From Stenotrophomonas sp. 704A1 (GTDB lineage: Bacteria; Pseudomonadota; Gammaproteobacteria; Xanthomonadales; Xanthomonadaceae): 64,000 bases of DNA. Below the pieces are notes generated by a model. The model was not told where the DNA came from. It saw only the letters and a program-made list of their open reading frames with translations, and made no database searches. The stretch covers positions 583,501 through 647,500 of the forward strand of contig NZ_CP130831.1 in NCBI RefSeq assembly GCF_030549525.1. Direction: 5' to 3'. Of this stretch, positions 33,831 to 42,117 are shown in pieces (within the stretch, counting starts at the first letter, position 1; each line of letters begins with the position of its first letter). Made by a program: the position numbers and the translations under genes.

Positions 33831-34952
33831 TCACCAGTCCATGTGCATGAACCACAACGCCGCGAAGGCGTCGATGATGATCACCAGCGAGATGGTCTGC
33901 ACCACGCTGGAGGTGGTGCGCTCGCCGACCGACTGCGCCGTGCCTTCGACCTTCAGCCCTTCGAGGCAGCCGATCAGGCCGATCACCAGGGCGAATACCG
34001 GCGCCTTCGACAGGCCGACCAGCATGTGCCGCACTTCCATTGTCTCGTGCATGCGCGCGATGTACATCTGCGGCGGGATGTCGAGGTCGAACGCACCCAC
34101 GGTGATGCCGCCGGCCAGGCCGGCGACCATCGCGATGAAGGTCAGCAGCGGCAGCGTGACCAGCAACGCGACCAGGCGTGGCAGTACCAGCAGGTCGATC
34201 GGATCCAGGCCGAGCGTGCGCATCGCATCGATTTCCTCGCGGGCCTTCATCGCACCGATCTGCGCGGTGAAGGCGCTGGCGGTGCGGCCGGCCAGCACGA
34301 TCGCGGTCAGCAGCACGGCGAACTCACGCAGGAAGGCGATGTTGACCAGCTCGACCACGTAGATCTCCGCGCCGAAGTCGCGCAGGATGGTCGAGCCGAG
34401 GAAGGCGATCACCGCACCGACCAGGTAGGACAGCAGCGCCACCAGCGGCACGGCATCCAGCCCGACCTGTTCCATCTGGTGCACGGTGGCGGTCAGGCGG
34501 AAACGGCGGGGCTCCTTGAGCAGGCGCGCACCCTTGACCAGGTTCTCGCCGAGAAAGCTGCACAGCGCCTTGATGTTGTGGGCGGTGGCGTGGACGCTGA
34601 CACCCAGCCGCTCCAGCGCGGCCAGCACGCCGAAATCGCGCTTGGGCTTGGGGCGGTCATCGGCCACTTCCTCGATGGTGCATACCAGCGCCTGGTGATC
34701 CGGGCGGAACTGCAGGGCGTGTTCGCCCAGGTCGGCCCGATGGGCCACGCGCAGCACCTGCAGCACGCCGGCCGAATCGAGCTTGTCGATGCCGGTCGCA
34801 TCGATGCCGGTCAGCCCGTCGGGAACACCGCGCAGCACTTCGGCCGCGGCCAGCGCGGTCTTCAGTGTCCAGTGCCCGGACAAGCGGATCAGCCCGGGGT
34901 CCTGGGCGTCCTGTTCAAGCTGGGGGGCGTGATTCGGGGTCATGGGGGCCAT
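33831..34952 (-). CDS. MlaE-family permease with N-terminal STAS domain
   Basis: 373 residues (start at ATG 34952; 34943 also possible, neither has a strong ribosome-binding site). Residues about 15-115 form a STAS-like domain (IRLSGHWTLKTALAAAEVL, IDATGIDKLDSAGVLQVL). Residues 130-373 are the MlaE/YrbE permease with FLGSTILRDFGAEIYVVELV, LTAIVLAGRTASAFTAQIG and EEIDAMRTLGLDPIDLLVLP. In E. coli the STAS part is the separate protein MlaB; here it is fused. First gene of the four-gene MCE operon, divergent from the ThrE-type gene. Confidence 0.9.
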   Translation of the reverse strand: MAPMTPNHAPQLEQDAQDPGLIRLSGHWTLKTALAAAEVLRGVPDGLTGIDATGIDKLDSAGVLQVLRVAHRADLGEHALQFRPDHQALVCTIEEVADDRPKPKRDFGVLAALERLGVSVHATAHNIKALCSFLGENLVKGARLLKEPRRFRLTATVHQMEQVGLDAVPLVALLSYLVGAVIAFLGSTILRDFGAEIYVVELVNIAFLREFAVLLTAIVLAGRTASAFTAQIGAMKAREEIDAMRTLGLDPIDLLVLPRLVALLVTLPLLTFIAMVAGLAGGITVGAFDLDIPPQMYIARMHETMEVRHMLVGLSKAPVFALVIGLIGCLEGLKVEGTAQSVGERTTSSVVQTISLVIIIDAFAALWFMHMDW

Positions 34953-35045
34953 TCGGGTCGCAGCATAACCGTTCTGTATTGAGCGTCGCGTCGAACCTGG
35001 ATGAATTTCTCCGGCCGGGGCCCGACGTAGGTAATACTACGGCGC

Positions 35046-36305
35046 ATGTCCGCAGATGCTCACACGATCCCCACGCCCCAGGCCACCTACGCACAGCGCG
35101 TGGCCTTCGTATCCGAGATCGCCGGCCGCCTGCACAGCTACGGCACTACCGCCCAGCGTCTGGAGACGGCCGTGGTCGCGCTGGCGCGGCAGCTCGATCT
35201 GGATTGTGAACCGTGGTCGAACCCGACCGGCATCATCCTCAGTTTCAGCGACCCGGCGCAGGCCATCGGTTCCAGCGACATCACCCGGGTGATCCGCCTG
35301 GCACCGGGTGAGAACGACCTGCACAAGCTCAGCGTGGCCGACCAGATTGCCGAGGAAGTGGCCAACGGGCGCATGAGCATCGCCCAGGGCCATACCGCGC
35401 TGCGCCAGCTCGACAAGGATCCGGGCCGGCGCGGCACGCTGCGCACCATCCTCTCGTTCACCCTCGGCGCTGCGGGCGTGGCCGGCATGTGGAAGCTGCC
35501 CTGGCTGGATATCGCCACTGCCGGGGTCATCGGCCTGCTGATCGGCCTGCTCGGCATGGTCACCGACCGTCGCCCGGCCACCCGCGAGGCCGCCGAAGCG
35601 CTGGCCGCGCTGTTGGCCGGCCTGGTCGCGACCGTGGTGGCCACGTTCGTGGGTGCGCTGAACCTCAATACGGTCATCATCGCCTCGCTGGTGGTGCTGC
35701 TGCCCGGCATGTCGCTGACCAACGCGGTCAACGAGCTGGCCAGCCAGCACTGGGTGTCAGGCACCGCGCGCTTTGCCGGTGCGCTGACCACGATCATGAA
35801 GCTCAGCGTCGGCGCAATGATCGCGGTGACCCTGGCCGACGTGCTCGGTCTGGATCCGCTGATCCGTGCCTCGCGTCCACAGGGCCCGTGGGTGGAATGG
35901 GGATCGCTGCTGACCGCCGCCTTCGCCTTCGCGATGCTGTTCAAGGCCAGCCGCCGCGACTACCCGTGGGTCATCGCGGCCTCGGTGGCCGGTTATGCCA
36001 TCTCCAAGTTCGGCGGGCACGCGTGGGGCGCCCCGGCCGGCATCTTCCTGTCGGCGATGCTGCTGACCGCCGGCGGCAACCTGTTCGGCCGCGTGGTCGG
36101 CCGCCCCGGCGCGATCATCCGCCTGCCCGGCATCATCATGATGGTGCCCGGCAGCACCAGCCTGCGCGGCGTGCTGACCCTGGTCCAGCAGCAGGATGTG
36201 GGCGCTGGCCAGAGCGTGTTCCTGACCGTGCTGAACGTGGTGATGGCGCTGGTGGCCGGCCTGCTGTTCGGCAACCTGCTGATGCCGGCGCGCAAGACGT
36301 TGTGA
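35046..36305 (+). CDS. Threonine/serine exporter family protein (ThrE type)
   Basis: 419 residues. The N-terminal DUF1212 part (FVSEIAGRLHSYGTTAQRLE, then EPWSNPTGIILSF) is joined to a membrane part of about ten helices, ending in a DUF3815-like half (GRPGAIIRLPGIIMMVPGST). This is the fused form of YjjP/YjjB and corresponds to ThrE. It probably exports threonine, serine or small organic acids across the inner membrane. ATG at 35046 begins 93 bases from the divergent MCE operon. SMAG pair and a terminator follow. Confidence 0.85.
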   Translation: MSADAHTIPTPQATYAQRVAFVSEIAGRLHSYGTTAQRLETAVVALARQLDLDCEPWSNPTGIILSFSDPAQAIGSSDITRVIRLAPGENDLHKLSVADQIAEEVANGRMSIAQGHTALRQLDKDPGRRGTLRTILSFTLGAAGVAGMWKLPWLDIATAGVIGLLIGLLGMVTDRRPATREAAEALAALLAGLVATVVATFVGALNLNTVIIASLVVLLPGMSLTNAVNELASQHWVSGTARFAGALTTIMKLSVGAMIAVTLADVLGLDPLIRASRPQGPWVEWGSLLTAAFAFAMLFKASRRDYPWVIAASVAGYAISKFGGHAWGAPAGIFLSAMLLTAGGNLFGRVVGRPGAIIRLPGIIMMVPGSTSLRGVLTLVQQQDVGAGQSVFLTVLNVVMALVAGLLFGNLLMPARKTL

Positions 36306-36313
36306 CGGTATCC

Positions 36314-36385
36314 GGTAGCGCCGGGCCATGCCCGGCGGATCGGGAAACCCTGCATTGCGCCCGCCGGGCATGGCCCGGCGCTACC
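36314..36385. repeat. SMAG REP inverted pair
   Basis: Forward GGTAGCGCCGGGCCATGCCC at 36314 and a reversed copy ending at 36385 (CATGGCCCGGCGCTACC), separated by about 20 bases. Eight bases after the ThrE-type gene and directly before a terminator. Confidence 0.88.
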
Positions 36386-36389
36386 AGAA

Positions 36390-36417
36390 AAAAACGCCGG
36401 CTTGCGCCGGCGTTTTT
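36390..36417. terminator. Bidirectional Rho-independent terminator
   Basis: AAAAACGCCGGC (36390-36401) / GCCGGCGTTTTT (36406-36417), 12 paired bases and a four-base loop. The T-run is on the plus strand and the A-run gives a U-tract for the minus strand. Serves the ThrE-type gene and the convergent H-NS-like gene. Confidence 0.88.
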
Positions 36418-36439
36418 CCTTCCTGCCTGATCGTGGGCC

Positions 36440-36820
36440 TCAGGCCTTCTTGATCAGGAAGTCTTCCGGCTTCTTGCCCTTGGCGGTCAGTTCGGCCATC
36501 CAGCGCGGCTGCTTGCCACGGCCGGTCCAGGTTTCCTTCGCATTGGCCGGATTGCGGTACTTCGGCGCAACCTTGCCGAGCTTGCGGCCGGCCGCCTTGG
36601 ACGGCGCCTTGGTGGCGGTGGCGGTCTTGCGCGCGCGGGGCGCGGGGGCGCCACCGAACAGCTCCTCGATGGTGTAACCCTCGGTCTTGGCCAGCTTGCT
36701 CAGCTGGGCACGCACCTTGGTGATCGGGCGACGCTTGGCGACGATGGTCTGCTGCTTCTTGGCCGTGCGGATCAAGGCGCCCAGCTCACGTGCCGACAGG
36801 CCGGTCAGGTCGATGCTCAT
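36440..36820 (-). CDS. H-NS family DNA-binding protein
   Basis: 126 residues from ATG 36820, with GGAG eight bases upstream. The C-terminal domain has the H-NS core: PKYRNPANAKETWTGRGKQP then RWM, matching the family's YR-x-P-x-x-x-x-x-TWSGRGRxPxWh. The N-terminal part is a short helix (LSARELGALIRTAKKQQTIV) and the linker is basic and Ala/Lys-rich (ARKTATATKAPSKAAGRK). It should bind AT-rich or curved DNA and silence acquired genes such as the O-antigen locus. Its own upstream region is notably A/T-rich, which fits autoregulation. Confidence 0.9.
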   Translation of the reverse strand: MSIDLTGLSARELGALIRTAKKQQTIVAKRRPITKVRAQLSKLAKTEGYTIEELFGGAPAPRARKTATATKAPSKAAGRKLGKVAPKYRNPANAKETWTGRGKQPRWMAELTAKGKKPEDFLIKKA

Positions 36821-37007
36821 CAACGATTACTCCAGAAACTAATTTAGGGACAGGGACGAGCCGGTCCGTGGCGTCGCACGACAGAATAATGATGAATTAA
36901 TCCCAGCACAAACCACCTATGTCACCGCCTGTCGGCGGGATGGCCCGGTTGCGACTATTTTGACCGGATTATGTCCGTTGCGAATGTTGGCCGATGCGGT
37001 GGCAGGC

Positions 37008-37037
37008 AAAAAAAAGACCGGGGCGGGCCCCGGTCTC
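37008..37037 (-). terminator. Rho-independent terminator of proS
   Basis: Nine-base stem AGACCGGGG (37015-37023) / CCCCGGTCT (37028-37036), loop CGGG. On the minus strand it is followed by a run of eight U (A-run 37008-37015). Seven bases after the proS stop. Confidence 0.88.
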
Positions 37038-37043
37038 GTTCGA

Positions 37044-38747
37044 TCAGCCCTGCAGGCGCTGCAGCAGGGTGGCCTTGTCCAGGTTTTCCGCTTCGCTGGC
37101 GCGACGCGCACGGTACTCGAAGGTCCCGGCGGCCAGTCCGCGTTCGCTGACCACCACCCGGTGCGGAATGCCGATCAGCTCCATGTCGGCGAACATCGCG
37201 CCGGGGCGCAGGCCACGATCGTCCAGTGCGGCATCGAGCCCGGCATCACGCAGTTCCTGCAGCAACGCCGCGGCAGCGTCGGCCACGCCGGCGTCTCCCT
37301 TCGGATTGATCACGCACACCACCACCTGCCACGGCGCCATGGCGTCCGGCCAGATGATGCCGGCGTCGTCGTGGTTCTGTTCGATGGCTGCGGCAACCAC
37401 GCGCGAAATGCCGATGCCGTAGCAGCCCATCGCCATCACCGCGGCCTTGCCGTTCTCGTCGAGCACGGTGGCATCCAGCGCCTTCGCATAGGTGCGGCCC
37501 AGCTGGAACACGTGGCCGACTTCGATGCCGCGGGCGATCTTCAGTTCGCCACCATCGCGTGCACGGTCACCGGCCTGCACGTTGCGGATGTCGGCCACTT
37601 CCGGTTCGGCCAGGTCGCGGCCCCAGTTGACGCCGGCCAGGTGGAAGCCGGCTTCGTTGGCACCCACCACGAAGTCGGACATGGCCGCCACCTCGCGGTC
37701 GGCCACCACGCGGATCGGCCTGGCCGGCGCGACCGGACCGAGGAAGCCCGGGGTGCTGCCCAGGTGCGCGGCGATTTCCGCCTCGCTGGCCAAGCGCTGT
37801 TCTTCCAGCCCGGCCACCTTGCCCAGCTTGATCTCGTTGACTTCGTGGTCGCCCCGCACCAGCGCCAGCACGAACTGCTGCGCGTCACCTTCGCCGGCCA
37901 TCAGCGCGACCGACTTCACCGTGCGCTGCAGGTCGATGCCGAGCAGCGCGGCAACGTCTTCGCAGGTCTTCTGGGTCGGCGTGTCGACCTTGCGCAGGGA
38001 CTCGGTGGCCGCCGCGCGCGCGGGCGGCTCGGCGGCGACCGCTGCTTCCATGTTGGCCGCGTAATCCGAACCGGTGGAGAACACCAGCGCGTCTTCGCCG
38101 GAATCGGCGATCACGTGGAACTCCTGCGAAGCGTCGCCGCCGATCGCACCGGAGTCGGCCTGCACCATGCGGAAATCCAGGCCCAGGCGGGTGAAGATGC
38201 GGCTGTAGGCCACCTTCATGTTCTCGTACTCGCGCACCAGGTCTTCGTCGTGCAGATGGAACGAGTAGGCATCCTTCATCAGGAACTCGCGCGCACGCAT
38301 CACGCCGAAGCGCGGACGGATCTCGTCGCGGAACTTGGTCTGGATCTGGTAGAAGTTGACCGGCAGCTGCTTGTAGCTGGACAGCTCGCTGCGCGCGAAG
38401 TCGCAGGCCGCTTCTTCAGCGGTCGGGCTGTAGCAGAACACCTGCTCCTTGCGGTCCTTGATCTTCAGCAGCTGCGGGCCGAATTTCTGCCAGCGGCCGG
38501 TCTGCTCCCACAGTTCCTTCGGCTGGATGGTCGGAATCTGGAATTCCACGGCACCGGCGCGGTCCATTTCCTCACGCACGATGCGTTCGACCTTGCGCAG
38601 CACGCGCAGGCCCAGCGGCGACCAGGTATACAGGCCCGACGCCAGCTTGCGGATCATCCCCGCACGCAGCATCAGGCGATGGCTGGTCAGCTCGGCGTCG
38701 CTGGGGGTTTCCTTGGTGGTGTGCAGGTGGAACTGGGAGAGGCGCAT
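37044..38747 (-). CDS. proS: Prolyl-tRNA synthetase
   Basis: 567 residues, the bacterial type with an inserted editing domain (about 220-400, with [20 protein letters not shown]). Class II motif 2 is visible as [20 protein letters not shown] then DAYSFH, and motif 3 as [19 protein letters not shown]. The C-terminal anticodon domain contains [15 protein letters not shown]. It charges tRNA-Pro and edits Ala-tRNA-Pro. Monocistronic, with its own terminator. Confidence 0.96.
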   Translation of the reverse strand: MRLSQFHLHTTKETPSDAELTSHRLMLRAGMIRKLASGLYTWSPLGLRVLRKVERIVREEMDRAGAVEFQIPTIQPKELWEQTGRWQKFGPQLLKIKDRKEQVFCYSPTAEEAACDFARSELSSYKQLPVNFYQIQTKFRDEIRPRFGVMRAREFLMKDAYSFHLHDEDLVREYENMKVAYSRIFTRLGLDFRMVQADSGAIGGDASQEFHVIADSGEDALVFSTGSDYAANMEAAVAAEPPARAAATESLRKVDTPTQKTCEDVAALLGIDLQRTVKSVALMAGEGDAQQFVLALVRGDHEVNEIKLGKVAGLEEQRLASEAEIAAHLGSTPGFLGPVAPARPIRVVADREVAAMSDFVVGANEAGFHLAGVNWGRDLAEPEVADIRNVQAGDRARDGGELKIARGIEVGHVFQLGRTYAKALDATVLDENGKAAVMAMGCYGIGISRVVAAAIEQNHDDAGIIWPDAMAPWQVVVCVINPKGDAGVADAAAALLQELRDAGLDAALDDRGLRPGAMFADMELIGIPHRVVVSERGLAAGTFEYRARRASEAENLDKATLLQRLQG

Positions 38748-38835
38748 CGTCGGCTTCGGATAACGGCAGAGATGCCTATTCTGCCAGCCCGGCCGGGGGG
38801 AGGGGTATCGGCAGGGCGCAGCCCTGCCGCTACCC

Positions 38836-39210
38836 TCACTCCGCCGGGCAATAGGCCTTGATCGCGGCCTCGGCCAACCCCTTCTGCGCGCTGCGCTGCT
38901 CCGGCGTCAACGCGGTATCGGGCTTGCCGTCGCCATCGGTGTCCTGCATCACCTTGCCGGAGCCTTCCAGCAGCGCCACGTTGGCGCGGGCCGTGCTGCA
39001 CTGCTCGGGGACCGGTGCGGCCTGGTCCGCTGCGGGGGCATCCGGCACCGGTGTCCTGGCCTGGGCACGGGTCTCGTAGTGCGCCCCGGCCGGCGGCGTC
39101 TCCGAGTACTGGGTCACGCCCTTGGCGTCTTTCCACTTGTAGACCGGGCCGGCCACCGCGTTGGCACTGACCAACAGCAGCAGGCATCCCAGGCAGGACA
39201 GGGCGCGCAT
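38836..39210 (-). CDS. DUF4124-domain periplasmic protein
   Basis: 124 residues from ATG 39210. Signal peptide [20 protein letters not shown], then [20 protein letters not shown], the DUF4124 signature (h-Y-x-W-x-D-x-x-G-x-x-x-Y-s-d-x-P-P). The second half is unstructured and holds a DTDGDGKPD stretch resembling a calcium-binding EF-hand loop. Function unknown. An upstream in-frame ATG (39252) would disrupt the signal peptide. Divergent from pssA. Confidence 0.8.
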   Translation of the reverse strand: MRALSCLGCLLLLVSANAVAGPVYKWKDAKGVTQYSETPPAGAHYETRAQARTPVPDAPAADQAAPVPEQCSTARANVALLEGSGKVMQDTDGDGKPDTALTPEQRSAQKGLAEAAIKAYCPAE

Positions 39211-39290
39211 GGCAAACTCCGCAGAATGGGCGTAGAACGCCGATTGCAGCACTGGCGCCGAGCGCTGGCAAGTCGATTAAACTGGATTCC

Positions 39291-40067
39291 ATGGACCCCA
39301 TCACACCGCCGCCGCGCTCGCGCACGATTTACCTGCTGCCCAACCTGTTCACCACGGCCGGCCTGTTTGCCGGCTTCTACGCCATCATCGCCGCGGCCAA
39401 CGGGGACTTCGTCAACGCCAGCATCGCGGTGTTCGTGGCAGCGGTGATGGACGGTCTGGATGGCCGGGTCGCGCGGCTGACCGGCACCAGCAGCGAGTTC
39501 GGCGTGCAGTACGACTCGTTGGCCGATCTGGTCAGCTTCGGCATGGCACCGGCCCTGGTGATGTACCACTGGTCGCTGTCCGAGCTGAAGTTCGATGGCG
39601 AACTGGCCGGCCGCCTCGGCTGGGCGGTGGCGTTCCTGTATGCCGCCTGCGCGGCGCTGCGCCTGGCGCGCTTCAACACCCAGGTGGCGGTGGTCGACAA
39701 GCGCTGGTTCGTCGGCCTGGCCAGCCCGGCCGCGGCGGGCCTGATGATGTCCTTCGTGTGGGCGTTCGCCGATGGCACCCTGGGCTGGAACGGCAGCGAG
39801 CTGCGCTTCGTGGCGCTGGCGGTGACCCTGGTGGCGGCGCTGCTGATGGTCAGCCGGATCCGCTTCTGGAGCTTCAAGGGCGGAGCAGCCAACGGTGCCC
39901 GGTCCGACCGCGTGCCGTTCCTGGTGCTGGCGCTGGTGCCGATTGCCATCGCCATCGCGGTGATCGATCTGCCGCGGGTACTGTTCGTGGTCGGCATACT
40001 CTATGCCCTGTCCGGCCCGGTGATGTGGGCCGTGCAGCGCCTTCGCAAGAAGCCCGAGGCCGCGTGA
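39291..40067 (+). CDS. pssA: CDP-diacylglycerol-serine O-phosphatidyltransferase
   Basis: 258 residues, integral membrane. The CDP-alcohol phosphotransferase motif is DGLDGRVARLTG then SSEFGVQYDSLAD (D-G-x2-A-R-x8-G-x3-D-x3-D pattern). Start LPNLFTTAGLFAGFYAII is typical of the subclass II (Bacillus-type) phosphatidylserine synthases. It makes phosphatidylserine, the precursor of phosphatidylethanolamine. Stop overlaps the GTG of the next gene. Confidence 0.92.
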   Translation: MDPITPPPRSRTIYLLPNLFTTAGLFAGFYAIIAAANGDFVNASIAVFVAAVMDGLDGRVARLTGTSSEFGVQYDSLADLVSFGMAPALVMYHWSLSELKFDGELAGRLGWAVAFLYAACAALRLARFNTQVAVVDKRWFVGLASPAAAGLMMSFVWAFADGTLGWNGSELRFVALAVTLVAALLMVSRIRFWSFKGGAANGARSDRVPFLVLALVPIAIAIAVIDLPRVLFVVGILYALSGPVMWAVQRLRKKPEAA

Positions 40068-40555
40068 GCCAGGACCTGCCCGTGCTGTGGTCCCCGGCCC
40101 AGCAGGCCTGGCTGCAGGCCATGGGCTACACCGTCTATCACGATGGCCAGCTGGCCGCCGAACTGGACGCGGCACTGCAGTTGAGCGTGGCCGAGGCCGA
40201 GGCCTCGACGGCCGCCGCTGCCGCGCCGGTGCGCGAGCCACGGCAGGCGCGGGAACCGGCAGCGGAAATGCAGGCCAGGCCGGCGCCTGCGCGCGCCGCG
40301 GTGCCGGTGGCCGCACCGGATACCGTGCCAGCCGCCGCCCGTCCGGTGCCGGCCGGCACTGCCCGCGAACCGGTGGTGCGCCTGCCCGATCGGCTGCAGA
40401 TCGCGCTGCTGCGTGCGTCGGGCTGCAACCCCAATGACCCGGCAACCCAGGCGCTGATGGACAGCTGGCCGTTGGACCTGCTGCGCCGCGACCCGGCCGC
40501 CAAGCGCGCGTTGTGGCCGCAGCTGCGCGCGCTGCGCAAGCGGGGCGGGCCGTGA
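40064..40555 (+). CDS. Probable divergent DNA polymerase III psi subunit (HolD-like)
   Basis: 163 residues with a GTG start in a GTGA overlap with pssA, and a stop that overlaps the GTG of rimI. Two conserved-looking ends flank a Pro/Ala/Glu-rich linker (about 45-105). The N-terminal AWLQAMGYTVY resembles the HolD WQLQQLGITQW region. The C-terminal LDLLRRDPAAKRALWPQLRA resembles E. coli HolD LTDLRANPTARAALWQQI. holD-rimI adjacency is conserved in E. coli and Pseudomonas. Psi bridges the clamp loader to chi, whose gene holC is also in this window (45198). Remote similarity read by eye. Confidence 0.62.
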   Translation: MSQDLPVLWSPAQQAWLQAMGYTVYHDGQLAAELDAALQLSVAEAEASTAAAAAPVREPRQAREPAAEMQARPAPARAAVPVAAPDTVPAAARPVPAGTAREPVVRLPDRLQIALLRASGCNPNDPATQALMDSWPLDLLRRDPAAKRALWPQLRALRKRGGP

Positions 40556-41049
40556 GTGCAGTCAGCCAGCCGGGGCCCGTAGGCCTGCGCGCGCTGCGCG
40601 AGAGTGACCTCAATGCGGTCATGGCGATCGAAGTGCGTGGCTATCCGTTCCCATGGACCCGCGGCATCTTCCTCGACTGCCTGCGCGCCGGCTATCCGGG
40701 GCTGGCGATGGAGCGTGACGGCCTGCTGATCGGCTACGGCGTGCTGAGCATCGCCGCCGACGAAGCGCACGTGCTGAACATCTGTGTGGACCCGCTGGAG
40801 CAGTCGCGCGGCCTGGGCCGCCAGCTGCTGCGCGCGCTGCTCCGCCTGGCCGGCGATCGCGGGGCCCAGCGCGTGTTCCTGGAAGTACGCCCCTCCAATG
40901 CGCCGGCACTGGCGCTGTACCACAGCGAGGGCTTCAACGAGATCGGCCGCCGCCCGCGTTATTACCCGGCCGCGCAGGGGCGCGAGGATGCGCTGGTGAT
41001 GGCGATCGAACTGGTGGACGGCGAACTGGACGCGATGCCGCCGCTGTAG
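40552..41049 (+). CDS. rimI: Ribosomal-protein-alanine N-acetyltransferase
   Basis: 165 residues with a GTG start overlapping the HolD-like stop. GNAT fold: LRALRESDLNAVMAIEVRGY, PFPWTRGIFLDCL (substrate loop characteristic of RimI), acetyl-CoA loop EQSRGLGRQLLRALL, and RPSNAPALALYHSEGFNEIG. It acetylates the N-terminal alanine of ribosomal protein S18. The VFLEVRPSN motif is standard for RimI. Confidence 0.92.
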   Translation: MSAVSQPGPVGLRALRESDLNAVMAIEVRGYPFPWTRGIFLDCLRAGYPGLAMERDGLLIGYGVLSIAADEAHVLNICVDPLEQSRGLGRQLLRALLRLAGDRGAQRVFLEVRPSNAPALALYHSEGFNEIGRRPRYYPAAQGREDALVMAIELVDGELDAMPPL

Positions 41050-41194
41050 GCAGCGTCGCGTGGCGGCGCCGTAGTGCCCGCCGCGCAGGGATCATGTCCA
41101 CGCCCGGCGCGGACGGGCGGTGCTTGCCGTGTCATGGCAATGGCGTGCCGGTGATCCGCTCCGGTGGATCCCAACCCGGGCGGGCGCGCCCTGC

Positions 41195-42016
41195 TCAGGC
41201 CAGCCGCAACGCCAGCACGCCGCCAACGATCAAGGCCGCCGCCAGCCAGCGTGCACGCGGGATCCGCTCGCGCAGCAGCACGACCGAGATCAGCAGCGCG
41301 AACACGATGGAGGATTCGCGCAGCGCCGACACCATCGCCACCGGCACCTGGGTCATCGCCCACAGGGCCATGCCATAGGAGGCGGTGGTGCCGATGCCAC
41401 CGGCCAGCCCCAGCGGCCAGTGCCGGCGCGCATACGCCAGCAGTTCACCACGGCGCCGATGCAGCGCCCACAGCGGCAGCGGAAGGCCCGACAGCAGGAA
41501 CAGCCACAGCGTGTAGCTGAGCGCGTGGCCGGACTGGCGTGCGCCCTGCGCATCGACCAGGGTGTAGGTGGCGATCAGCGCTGCGGTCAGCAGGGGCAGG
41601 CGCAGCTGGCCGCCGCGCGCGCCCAGCGCCATGCACAGGATGCCCGTGCTCACCAGCAGCACGCCAAGCCACGCCGGCGCGGGAAGCCGTTCGCCGAGCA
41701 GGGCACCGGCCAGTGCCACCAGGATCGGTGCGCAGCCGCGCATCAACGGATAGGCCAGGCTCATGTCGACCTGCTGGTAGCAGCGCGCGACCAGTCCGTA
41801 GTAGGCCACCTGCAGCAGCACCGAAGCCGCCAGCCACGGCCAGCTGGAGGGGGCGGGCAGGGGCAGCCAGGGCAGGACAAGTGCAGAGAGCAGCGCGGCA
41901 CTGCCGGTCACCAGCACCGTGCCGAGGAACTTGTCCGGCCCGCGTTTGACGATTGCGTTCCAGCTGGCATGCAGCGCCGCCGCGGCGAGAACCAACAGGA
42001 AGATGGACAGAGGCAT
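41195..42016 (-). CDS. DMT-superfamily (EamA) transporter
   Basis: 273 residues from ATG 42016. Ten hydrophobic segments in two repeats. Features include LHASWNAIVKRGPDKFLGTV near the start, MSLAYPLMRGCAPILVAL at the end of the first EamA domain, and VAMVSALRESSIVFALLIS near the end of the second. A metabolite or drug exporter of the inner membrane; substrate unknown. The long in-frame upstream extension crosses SMAG DNA and is not coding. Nothing recognisable is seen in 41050-41194. Confidence 0.85.
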   Translation of the reverse strand: MPLSIFLLVLAAAALHASWNAIVKRGPDKFLGTVLVTGSAALLSALVLPWLPLPAPSSWPWLAASVLLQVAYYGLVARCYQQVDMSLAYPLMRGCAPILVALAGALLGERLPAPAWLGVLLVSTGILCMALGARGGQLRLPLLTAALIATYTLVDAQGARQSGHALSYTLWLFLLSGLPLPLWALHRRRGELLAYARRHWPLGLAGGIGTTASYGMALWAMTQVPVAMVSALRESSIVFALLISVVLLRERIPRARWLAAALIVGGVLALRLA

Positions 42017-42046
42017 CGCAGGGATGATGCCATGCGGCAGGAAAAG

Positions 42047-42071
42047 AAATGCCGGGCATGGCCCGGCATTT
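42047..42071. terminator. Hairpin at the valS/EamA boundary
   Basis: AAATGCCGGGC (42047-42057) / GCCCGGCATTT (42061-42071), 11 paired bases and a three-base loop. Lies beyond the valS stop (minus strand) and ahead of the EamA gene; short A- and T-runs are at its edges. Confidence 0.6.
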
Positions 42072-42079
42072 CCGTCCGC

Positions 42080-42104
42080 GGTAGCGCCGGGCCCTGCCCG
42101 GCGG
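42080..42104 (+). repeat. Single SMAG REP element
   Basis: GGTAGCGCCGGGCCCTGCCC then GGCGG. One forward copy with a CCCTG loop in place of the common CCATG. Immediately downstream of the valS stop. Confidence 0.8.
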
Positions 42105-42117
42105 AAGGCCCCGGTCG

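Noticed and set aside
36960..38861. A 633-codon plus-strand frame across proS
   Set aside because: Mirror of proS; His/Gln/Arg-rich with no domain, and it runs through the terminator and intergenic DNA.
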